From JAFMIX01 sp031371425 (GTDB lineage: Bacteria; Verrucomicrobiota; Verrucomicrobiia; Limisphaerales; JAFMIX01): a DNA stretch of 9,084 nt. The notes beneath the pieces were generated by a model. It made no database searches. It was not told the DNA's origin and saw only the letters and a list, made by a program, of their open reading frames with translations. How positions within the stretch are numbered: the stretch's first letter is position 1; every line of letters begins with the position of its first letter. The stretch covers positions 1 to 9,084 of the forward strand of contig JANMJO010000239.1 in the NCBI GenBank assembly GCA_031371425.1. The letters run 5' to 3'. Positions 1 to 6,006 of this stretch are shown here, piece by piece. A program made the translations under genes and the position numbers.

Positions 1-2
1 CG

Positions 3-323
3 ACGTGGTGCGGGCCGTGCGTTGCGGAGATTCCGCATGTGAAGGAAGCCTACGAAAAATATCACGCGAAAGGTTTTGAGGTCATCGGCATCAGCTTCGA
101 AGGGGAAAACGGGCAGGAGAAGCTCAACAAGTTCACGAAGGGAAAGGGGATGCCGTGGCCGCAGTATTACGACGGCAAGAATTGGCAGAACGCATTCGGC
201 CAGCGGTTCAGCATCCGCAGCATCCCGACCATGTGGCTCTTTGACAAGCAGGGAAATCTCGCGGATGTGGAAGCGCGCGATGAGCTCGCGGACAAGGTCG
301 CCAAATTGCTCGAAGCGAAGTAA
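3..323 (+). CDS. Thioredoxin-like / TlpA-family redoxin, C-terminal part (5' end outside window)
   Basis: This is the C-terminal 106 residues of a thioredoxin-fold thiol-disulfide oxidoreductase; the reading frame is open to the left edge. The first visible residues read T-W-C-G-P-C (codons 3-20), the redox-active CxxC motif of thioredoxins and TlpA/ResA-type proteins. Next come a helix, the strand FEVIGISFE, and RSIPTMWLFD with the conserved cis-proline (visible residue 75) facing the active site, then a C-terminal helix ending in EAK and a TAA stop. The GTG at 39 is not the start, because the catalytic motif lies upstream of it. TlpA/ResA-like members are usually exported and reduce disulfides, for example during cytochrome c maturation, but the region that would carry the export signal is missing here. 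A strong terminator follows at once, so the gene ends its own transcription unit and is probably not co-transcribed with the oxidoreductase downstream. The fold is certain; the subfamily and role are inferred. Confidence 0.9.
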   Translation, partial: TWCGPCVAEIPHVKEAYEKYHAKGFEVIGISFEGENGQEKLNKFTKGKGMPWPQYYDGKNWQNAFGQRFSIRSIPTMWLFDKQGNLADVEARDELADKVAKLLEAK

Positions 324-342
324 CCCGTCACAATTTCATCAG

Positions 343-378
343 AGCCGGCGGCCTTCGGGTCGCCGGCTTTTTTGTTTT
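343..378 (+). terminator. Intrinsic terminator with UUCG tetraloop after the redoxin gene
   Basis: AGCCGGCG (343-350) pairs perfectly with CGCCGGCT (361-368). The stem continues inward through one G-U pair and two C-G pairs to a C(UUCG)G tetraloop (354-357), giving an 11-pair stem. Six T residues (368-373), one G and four more T follow. This is a textbook rho-independent terminator placed 19 bases after the redoxin stop codon. It separates that gene from the operon starting at 616. Confidence 0.93.
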
Positions 379-615
379 GGCCGCCAGCGGCGCGGTATCT
401 TTGTATGCGTATCCGAATCACGGGATGACAAGCTCCGTCTTGCCCGTTGACGCCGGCGCAGCGCAAAACGCGACATCGCAAAACGCAAAATGGCAGTCGT
501 CCAATTCGTTTCGATGTGACAAGCTTTGCCTCATCAAACAACAACTCTCTCGAAAGATTCACACCTAAAATCCATTGCGATACAAAAGCCGGTTCTTGAT
601 TCAACACCACACGCT
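379..615 (+). promoter_or_regulatory. Gene-free leader before the oxidoreductase-transporter operon; promoter expected, not located
   Basis: No convincing gene lies between the terminator and the ATG at 616. The stretch must hold the promoter of the downstream operon, because the terminator blocks read-through, but no clear -35/-10 pair was found. It contains a 10-base direct repeat (462-471 and 477-486), a second repeat TGACAAGCT (426-434 and 517-525), and an imperfect hairpin at 420-447. These could be regulator-binding or leader elements, or chance. The last 20 bases before the ATG contain no Shine-Dalgarno sequence. Confidence 0.35.
462..490 (+). repeat. Short direct repeats of CGCAAAACGC in the leader
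   Basis: CGCAAAACGC occurs at 462-471 and again, identical, at 477-486, giving a 15-base period. A third partial copy, CGCAAAA, overlaps at 484-490. The repeats lie about 130-155 bases upstream of the oxidoreductase start. Spaced direct repeats upstream of a catabolic operon can be an activator or repressor site, but no known operator was recognised and chance duplication is possible. Confidence 0.4.
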
Positions 616-1944
616 ATGAGCACTCCCCAAACATCGAAACCATTCTCCCGCCGTCAATTTCTCGCCACCACCGCGCTGGCGCTCGCTGCGCCGAGCATCT
701 TGGCCGGTTGCGCCACGGCGGGAAAGCGGCGCAAGCCGGCGAACGAGCGGATCACCATCGGAGTCGTGGGTTGGGGCATGATGGGGCCGACTAACACGAA
801 TGCCTTCCTCGCCATACCGGATTGCCAGGTGGTCGCAGCCTGTGACCTGGACACGAATCATCTCGGCGCGGCGGTTAAAACCGTCAACGACTATTACGCG
901 AACAAGGATTGCGTGGCCTATCACGACTACCGCGAAATGCTGGCGCGCAAAGATATTGACGCCGTGATGCTCGCGGTGCCGGACAACTGGCACGCGCTGA
1001 TGGCCACCGAGGCGGCGCGGCAGGGCAAGGATATCTATGGCGAGAAGCCGCTGGCCCGAACCATCGCCGAACAGCAGGCGATCGTTCGCGCCGTGCAAAA
1101 GCACAAGGTGATTTGGCAGACGGGTTCATGGCAGCGGTCGGTGAACAATTTTCACAAGGCGGCGGAGATTGTGCGGAATGGACTTATCGGCAAAGTCACG
1201 CATGTCGAGGTGGGTTTGCCGGGTGGACACACCGATTTCGCCGGCACGGGTGCGTTCATGACTCCTTCCGAGCCGCCGACGGAACTGGATTACGAACGGT
1301 GGATTGGTCCCGCCCACATGGAGCCCTACATCAAGGGGCGCATCCACAAGAACTGGCGCTGGAACTACAACATCGGTGGCGGCCAATTGCTCGACTGGAT
1401 CGGGCATCACTGCGACATCGCGCATTGGGGTCTTGGGTTTGACCTTGCCGGGCCGTCGGAAATCGAGGGTCACGGAGAATTCCCGGCGGCGGATGCAGTG
1501 TGGAATACTTGTACCAAGTATCGCATCAAGTTGCAGTATCCCGACGCCGTCACCATGACCATCTCCGGCGGATACGATGACTTCAAGGACGGGACGAAGT
1601 GGATCGGCACTGACGGTTGGGTCTGGGTGGATCGCGGCGAATTCGAGGCTTCCAATCCCGAATGGAAGCGCTGGAAAAACCTCCCGGAAGCGCTGCGCAA
1701 GATTCCCCTCATCAAATCCTCCAGCCATCACGAGAACTTTATCGAATCTGTGAAATCCCGCCGGCCGACGATTACGCCGGTTGAGGTGGCGCATCACTCC
1801 GCGATACCGGGTCATCTGGGACTGATCTCAATGTTGGTGGGACGTAAAATCAAATGGGACACGCGCTCCGAAAAAATTATTGGCGATGCCGAAGCCAGCA
1901 AGCTGCTCTCGCGCGGATACCGTCACCCGTGGAAACTGGCCTGA
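616..1944 (+). CDS. Gfo/Idh/MocA family oxidoreductase with Tat signal and lipobox
   Basis: The 442-residue product is a predicted NAD(P)-dependent oxidoreductase of the glucose-fructose oxidoreductase / inositol dehydrogenase / MocA family. Residues 11-32 form a Tat signal: SRRQFL at 11-16, a hydrophobic run, then the lipobox LAGC with Cys32, which suggests a Tat-exported lipoprotein. The Rossmann fold begins near 46 with dinucleotide motif GWGMMG (52-57). EKPLA at 143-147 supplies the conserved lysine (144). The C-terminal domain carries GGGQLLDWIGHHCDIA (254-269), with the Asp and His pattern typical of exported members of this family in Planctomycetota and Verrucomicrobiota. ATG 616 was chosen because it places the twin arginines at residues 12-13; an in-frame TTG at 526 would add 30 residues ahead of the signal. 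There is no Shine-Dalgarno sequence. The transporter gene starts 28 bases downstream, so the two are probably one operon. The substrate is probably a sugar or cyclitol but cannot be read from the sequence. Confidence 0.92.
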   Translation: MSTPQTSKPFSRRQFLATTALALAAPSILAGCATAGKRRKPANERITIGVVGWGMMGPTNTNAFLAIPDCQVVAACDLDTNHLGAAVKTVNDYYANKDCVAYHDYREMLARKDIDAVMLAVPDNWHALMATEAARQGKDIYGEKPLARTIAEQQAIVRAVQKHKVIWQTGSWQRSVNNFHKAAEIVRNGLIGKVTHVEVGLPGGHTDFAGTGAFMTPSEPPTELDYERWIGPAHMEPYIKGRIHKNWRWNYNIGGGQLLDWIGHHCDIAHWGLGFDLAGPSEIEGHGEFPAADAVWNTCTKYRIKLQYPDAVTMTISGGYDDFKDGTKWIGTDGWVWVDRGEFEASNPEWKRWKNLPEALRKIPLIKSSSHHENFIESVKSRRPTITPVEVAHHSAIPGHLGLISMLVGRKIKWDTRSEKIIGDAEASKLLSRGYRHPWKLA

Positions 1945-1972
1945 ACAACTACAGCAACAAGCCACGCCACTC

Positions 1973-3418
1973 ATGGAAGCCAGCAATAAATCCGCCGGAG
2001 CAATGATCGCCGCCTATTTCCGAGACTTCCGGGTGCTCAAGGAAACGCGGCAGGAATATTGGGGCATCCAGATCATCAACTTTCTCGATTGCGCCTTTTA
2101 CTTCGCGATGCTGACGATCGCCACGGTTTTCTTGTCGGAAGACCTGGGATTGAGCGACAAGCAGGCCGGTTACACCACCGCCATCTTCACATCGGCCACG
2201 ACGTTGATGCTGCTGTTCTCGGGTTTGTGCACCGATTGGCTGGGGATAAAAAAGTCGCTGCATATTTCGATGTCGGCCATGTTGGTGCTGCGTCTTGGCA
2301 TGGTGGTGGTCGGGCTAGTGCCTGCACTCCCGCATCGTGGGATACTGGCCGCCGTGCTGTTCCTGTTGATGGCGCCGTTCATGGCGGGCATCCAGACGGT
2401 TTTCCAGTCGGCCTGCCAACGGTTCACCACGTCGCGTTCGCGCAGCGCGGGGTTCAATCTCTGGTATTTGTTCATGAACCTGGGGGGTGTCGTCGCCGGA
2501 TTCATGATTGATGTCATCCGCCTGAAACTGCACCTCCCCAACGTCCACGTTTTCACCATGGGCGCGCTCACCGCGCTGCTCAGCCTGATCGCGGGCGTCA
2601 TGTTCGTCCGCCGGGAAGAACAGCTCACCAGTCCGGATGAAGCACCGGATGACCGGGCCAAGCCCGCAGTCGCAAGCCCGCGCAAGCCGCCGCTGCAACT
2701 CTTCCGCGAGGTAATCCGCGAACCTGCGCTGTGGCGCTTGATGGTGCTCATGGCACTGATCCTCGGCGTCCGCGCGGTCTTTGCGTATTTGTATCTGCTC
2801 ATGCCCAAGTATTGGCTGCGCACCATCGGCCCTGACGCCGCCATCGGCGTGTTGAATACGATCAATCCGATCGGGATCGTGATCGGGCTGATCCTGTTCA
2901 TCCCGCTCACAAACAAATTCAAAGTGTTCGACCTGCTCATCTTTGGTGCGATGATTTCCGCCTTCGCACTGTTTCCCATGGCGTTGCCGTGGCGGATCTA
3001 CGGCCTTGATATCGCCCACGCGCACTACCTGATGGCGATTCTCTGCATGGTGATCGTGACCTTTGGTGAAGTGATCTGGTCGCCCAAGTTGAACGAATAC
3101 ACCGCCGCGATCGCGCCCAAGGGACAAGAGGGCACTTATCTGGGGCTGTCGCTCATCCCTTGGTTTCTAGCGAAGACGGTGGTGAGCCTGCTCTCTGGAC
3201 ACATGCTGGCGAAGTGGTCGCCGGAAACGGTGGCCATCAACGGCGTCAACGTGCCGCTACAACAGGCCATGATTAACAACCAGGTGACCTACTGGCAAAG
3301 TCCGTCTGCGATGTGGCTCATCTTGGGCGCTTACGCGGTGGTCGGATGCATCTTCGCCATGCTGGCGCGGAGCTGGCTCACGCGGGGATCGCATCTGCAG
3401 ACCGAAACTCGCGGCTGA
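1973..3418 (+). CDS. MFS transporter, POT-like, substrate unknown
   Basis: The 481-residue product is an integral membrane protein with about 12 predicted helices, near residues 34-54, 66-85, 97-117, 124-145, 161-182, 194-213, 253-277, 291-311, 318-338, 350-369, 386-409 and 446-466. A hydrophilic central loop (about 214-250) separates the two halves, as usual in the major facilitator superfamily. The loop between helices 2 and 3 has DWLGIKK (88-94), the MFS motif A. FNLWYLFMNLGG (161-172) and GEVIWSP followed by IAPKGQEG (365-387) resemble positions conserved in the proton-dependent oligopeptide (POT) branch. The ExxER motif of helix 1 in true peptide transporters is absent; the region reads FLDCAFYF (37-44). 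ATG 1973 was preferred over an in-frame ATG at 1880 inside the preceding gene; ATG 2003 is a possible alternative. Pairing with an oxidoreductase suggests transport of that enzyme's substrate or product. Confidence 0.88.
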   Translation: MEASNKSAGAMIAAYFRDFRVLKETRQEYWGIQIINFLDCAFYFAMLTIATVFLSEDLGLSDKQAGYTTAIFTSATTLMLLFSGLCTDWLGIKKSLHISMSAMLVLRLGMVVVGLVPALPHRGILAAVLFLLMAPFMAGIQTVFQSACQRFTTSRSRSAGFNLWYLFMNLGGVVAGFMIDVIRLKLHLPNVHVFTMGALTALLSLIAGVMFVRREEQLTSPDEAPDDRAKPAVASPRKPPLQLFREVIREPALWRLMVLMALILGVRAVFAYLYLLMPKYWLRTIGPDAAIGVLNTINPIGIVIGLILFIPLTNKFKVFDLLIFGAMISAFALFPMALPWRIYGLDIAHAHYLMAILCMVIVTFGEVIWSPKLNEYTAAIAPKGQEGTYLGLSLIPWFLAKTVVSLLSGHMLAKWSPETVAINGVNVPLQQAMINNQVTYWQSPSAMWLILGAYAVVGCIFAMLARSWLTRGSHLQTETRG

Positions 3419-3429
3419 CGTTTCCGTCA
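3416..3429. terminator. Short hairpin spanning both convergent stop codons, possible weak bidirectional terminator
   Basis: TGACG (3416-3420) and CGTCA (3425-3429) form a perfect 5-base inverted repeat around TTTC. The TGA stop of the transporter is the first three bases of the left arm. The TGA stop of the minus-strand propeller gene is the complement of the last three bases of the right arm. On the + strand a short CAATTTT follows; on the minus strand there is no T tract. The stem is short for an intrinsic terminator, so its function is uncertain. Confidence 0.35.
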
Positions 3430-4467
3430 CGCAATTTTCCGCAGCTTGGTGACGCGACCGACCTCAACCCATTCGACCACGAAAATATTTCCCTCGGAGT
3501 CAAACGTCGCGCTGTGCGGCGCGACAAACTGGCCGGGTATGAAATGGTCGCGCGTCAGCTCACGCACACCGTTGTAGCCCGGCCCCGCGCCGAGGTGCGC
3601 GACAAGTTGGTTGTTTTCATCGAACAGCGTGACGCGAGATTTCAAGTCCGGAATCACCATCAGCTTTCCGTGCGTGTGAAAATGGCATGGCTCAAGGACG
3701 TTTTCAGTGACGAAGTTGATGTGCTCCCCAGCGAGCGTGAAGTTTTGCAAGCGGTTGTTGCTGCGGTCGGCCACCACGAGCACCGGCTTCTTGCCCCGCG
3801 CATCCACCATCAAGCCGTGCGGACAACTCGTTTGGCCCGGCTCTTTGCCGCTGCCCCCAAAAGTCCGGATATATTTCGCGTCGCGGTCATATTGGTGGAT
3901 GAAACTTTTACCGTAGCCGTCGGCCACAAAGAAATCCCCGTTCGGCGCGATGGCGACATTCGTCGGATTGAATTCGTCCGGCTTCGTGTAGCCATTGCAC
4001 TGTTCCGGGGCGAACTTACGCCACAATTGTTTTCCATCGAGCGTGGTCTTGGCGAACAAATGCCGCCTCGGATCGCACAAGTAGAAAAATTCTTCGCTGC
4101 CCTCGCGGCTCAGATGCAGGCCGTGCGCGCCGCCTTTGTATTCCTTGCCCCACGAGCGGATGAATTTTCCGTCCGCGTCAAAGACCACAACCGCATCGTC
4201 AATCGTCGCGCCCTTGCCGACGGTGTGCTTGATATGGATGTGGCCCTGCGCGTCCACGGCAACGCCGTGGGTGTTGCCATAGACGTGACCGGCGGGCAGT
4301 TCGCTCCAGTCGTGGATGACTTCGTATTGATGCTCGCCCGCGCCGACCACCGGCAAACGCGCGCCCGTCCTATCGTCCGCAATGATATACGGTGCTGCCG
4401 CGACAAAAGCAGCGGCAGCGGCGGTGCGCTTGATGAATTCACGGCGGTTCGAATTGGAATTTTTCAT
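3427..4467 (-). CDS. Tat-exported NHL-repeat beta-propeller, PAL-like (peptidyl-alpha-hydroxyglycine amidating lyase-like)
   Basis: The 346-residue product has a Tat signal (NRREFIKR at 7-14, an alanine-rich hydrophobic stretch, likely cleavage near residue 30), which points to the periplasm or cell surface. The rest is a run of NHL-type blades, each with a G-V/L-x-V-D, G-x-x-F/Y-V-A-D or F-D-x-x-G-x-x-I pattern, consistent with a six-bladed propeller. By eye it matches PAL, which cleaves peptidyl-alpha-hydroxyglycine to a peptide amide and glyoxylate. AHGL (His115), CPHGL (His217) and APHS (His318) correspond to the three zinc ligands. DGYGKS (Tyr185) and ADRSNNR (Arg235) correspond to active-site Tyr and Arg. 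The other active-site arginine (PAL HRG) appears as His81-Thr82. ATG 4467 gives a well-placed signal; no Shine-Dalgarno sequence precedes it. It is the last gene of the operon, 36 bases after the DUF1501 gene. The fold is near certain; lyase activity is inference, and many NHL proteins are only binding scaffolds. Confidence 0.9.
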   Translation of the reverse strand: MKNSNSNRREFIKRTAAAAAFVAAAPYIIADDRTGARLPVVGAGEHQYEVIHDWSELPAGHVYGNTHGVAVDAQGHIHIKHTVGKGATIDDAVVVFDADGKFIRSWGKEYKGGAHGLHLSREGSEEFFYLCDPRRHLFAKTTLDGKQLWRKFAPEQCNGYTKPDEFNPTNVAIAPNGDFFVADGYGKSFIHQYDRDAKYIRTFGGSGKEPGQTSCPHGLMVDARGKKPVLVVADRSNNRLQNFTLAGEHINFVTENVLEPCHFHTHGKLMVIPDLKSRVTLFDENNQLVAHLGAGPGYNGVRELTRDHFIPGQFVAPHSATFDSEGNIFVVEWVEVGRVTKLRKIA

Positions 4468-4503
4468 ATACGGTTGTGTGTTTTTGTTAACGGCGAGACA
4501 TTA

Positions 4504-6003
4504 TTAAGCAATCAATCCATCAACCACGTTCGCGGGCAAGACGCCCGTGAGCCGCTGGTCAAGTCCTTGAGAACGATAGGTGAATTTTGAGTGGTCGAAG
4601 CCGAGCAGCTTCAGCGTGGTCGCGTGAAAATCATGAACGTGAACCGGGTCTTTGATGATGTTGTAGGAAAAATCATCCGTCTCACCGTGAATCACGCCGG
4701 GCTTTGCACCGCCGCCCGCCATCCACATCGTGTAGCAGCGCGGATGATGGTCGCGCCCGTAATTATCCTTCGTGAGTTGCCCCTGCGAATAAATCGTGCG
4801 CCCAAATTCGCCGCCCCACACCACGAGCGTGTCGTCGAGCATCCCGCGCTGTTTCAAATCCTGGATCAAACCGTAGCACGCCTGGTCCACGTCCTTGCAC
4901 TGGTCGGGCAGCCGGCCGCCGACATTCGAGTGCGTGTCCCAGTTGTTGTGGTAAATCTGCACGAAGCGCACGCCGCGCTCCACGAGCCGCCGCGCCAGCA
5001 GCGTCGTGTTCGCAAATGTGCCGGGCTTTTTCGCCTCGTCGCCGTAGAGCGCGTAGGTCGCCTCCGATTCGTGCGAGAGGTCGGACAGTTCCGGCACGCT
5101 GGACTGCATCCGAAACGCCAGTTCGTATTGCTGCAGCCGCGTGTGCGTTTCGGGATCGCCGACGGTTTTGAAATTAATTTCGTTAAGCGCCTTCAATCCA
5201 TCGAGTGTCTTGCGCCGAACGGCGGCGTCCACGCCGGCGGGATTGTTGATGAACAAGATTGGGTCGCCCGCCGTGCGGAGGGAAACCCCCGCGTGCTCGC
5301 CCGGCAGATAGCCCGCCGACCACAGCCGCGCGCCGATGGCCTGCAACTGCTCGTTGTTCGTGGACTTCGCCAGCAGCACCACGAACGTCGGCAGATTTTC
5401 ATTCATCGAGCCGAGGCCGTAGGAAAGCCACGAGCCGAGGCACGGCTTGCCGGTGACTTGGTTGCCCGTCTGCATGAAGGTGATCGCCGGCTCGTGATTG
5501 ATGGCGTCCGTGTTCATCGAGCGGATGAAGCACAGGTCGTCCACCATCTTCGCCGTCCACGGCAGCAGCTCGGAAACCCACATCCCATTTTTGCCGTGTT
5601 GCGCGAACTTGTATTTGGAAGGTGCGATGGGCAACCGCTTCTGCCCGCTCGTCATCGTCGTGATGCGCTGGCCCATGCGGATCGAGTCCGGCAAATCCTT
5701 GTCAAACATCTCGCTGAGCTTCGGCTTGTAGTCGAACAAATCCATCTGCGGCGGGCCGCCGACCATGTGCAGATAAATCACGCGTTTGGCCTTCGCTGGG
5801 AAATTCCGCCCGAGGGTGCGCAGCATTTTTTCCGCGTCTCCGGCGGCAGCGGCCTTTTTGTCGTCGGCGAAAAGCAGGTTCGGCGCGAGCGACGCCAGCG
5901 CCGCCGTGCCGAGCAGGCTTGCGCCGCGCTTGAAGAACTGCCGCCGCGTTTCGTAGCGGACGTAATCTTGCAGCAGCGGATGGGTTTTGAATTCGTGGCT
6001 CAT
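4504..6003 (-). CDS. DUF1501 family protein, Tat-exported, alkaline phosphatase/sulfatase-like fold
   Basis: The 499-residue product belongs to DUF1501, which is related to the alkaline phosphatase/sulfatase superfamily and has no settled substrate. A Tat signal lies at about 19-46: TRRQFFK at 19-25, a hydrophobic segment, and cleavage probably after LLFA at residue 46. Family motifs follow in order: LHMVGGPPQMDLFDYKP (78-94), with potential metal ligands His79, Asp88 and Asp91; NNWDTHSN (353-360); WGGEFGRT (396-403); YGRDHHP (415-421); and VHVHDFHATTLKLLGFDH (454-471). The Asp, His and Glu residues in these blocks are the likely metal-binding set. The length is normal and the frame is intact. 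The start lies 3 bases after the stop of the cytochrome/DUF1549 gene, and DUF1501 genes beside such genes are common in Planctomycetota and Verrucomicrobiota, so the products probably act together. No Shine-Dalgarno sequence precedes the ATG, so translation may depend on the upstream gene. Family assignment is confident; hydrolase activity is inferred. Confidence 0.94.
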   Translation of the reverse strand: MSHEFKTHPLLQDYVRYETRRQFFKRGASLLGTAALASLAPNLLFADDKKAAAAGDAEKMLRTLGRNFPAKAKRVIYLHMVGGPPQMDLFDYKPKLSEMFDKDLPDSIRMGQRITTMTSGQKRLPIAPSKYKFAQHGKNGMWVSELLPWTAKMVDDLCFIRSMNTDAINHEPAITFMQTGNQVTGKPCLGSWLSYGLGSMNENLPTFVVLLAKSTNNEQLQAIGARLWSAGYLPGEHAGVSLRTAGDPILFINNPAGVDAAVRRKTLDGLKALNEINFKTVGDPETHTRLQQYELAFRMQSSVPELSDLSHESEATYALYGDEAKKPGTFANTTLLARRLVERGVRFVQIYHNNWDTHSNVGGRLPDQCKDVDQACYGLIQDLKQRGMLDDTLVVWGGEFGRTIYSQGQLTKDNYGRDHHPRCYTMWMAGGGAKPGVIHGETDDFSYNIIKDPVHVHDFHATTLKLLGFDHSKFTYRSQGLDQRLTGVLPANVVDGLIA

Positions 6004-6006
6004 AAT

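Noticed and set aside
574..602. Possible sigma-70 promoter with TTGCGA as -35 upstream of the oxidoreductase
   Set aside because: No acceptable -10 element lies at the right distance, so the match is not better than chance.
526..615. TTG start at 526 for the oxidoreductase
   Set aside because: It would put 30 extra polar residues ahead of the Tat motif; ATG 616 places the twin arginines at residues 12-13 as expected.
1126..1815. Minus-strand open frame (229 codons) inside the oxidoreductase gene
   Set aside because: It overlaps the conserved C-terminal domain of the oxidoreductase and has no motifs of its own.
1880..1972. ATG at 1880 as start of the MFS transporter
   Set aside because: It would overlap the oxidoreductase gene by 65 bases, and the extra residues are simply the alternate frame of that gene; ATG 1973 leaves a normal short spacer.
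3313..4590. Long + strand open frame (425 codons) over the propeller gene
   Set aside because: It is antisense to a well-supported NHL gene with a Tat signal, its product is arginine- and valine-rich without recognisable motifs, and it is explained by GC-rich codon use on the other strand.
4504..6003. Calling the DUF1501 gene a sulfatase
   Set aside because: The fold is related to alkaline phosphatases and sulfatases, but the sulfatase C/S-x-P-x-R formylglycine motif is not visible, so no sulfatase activity is claimed.
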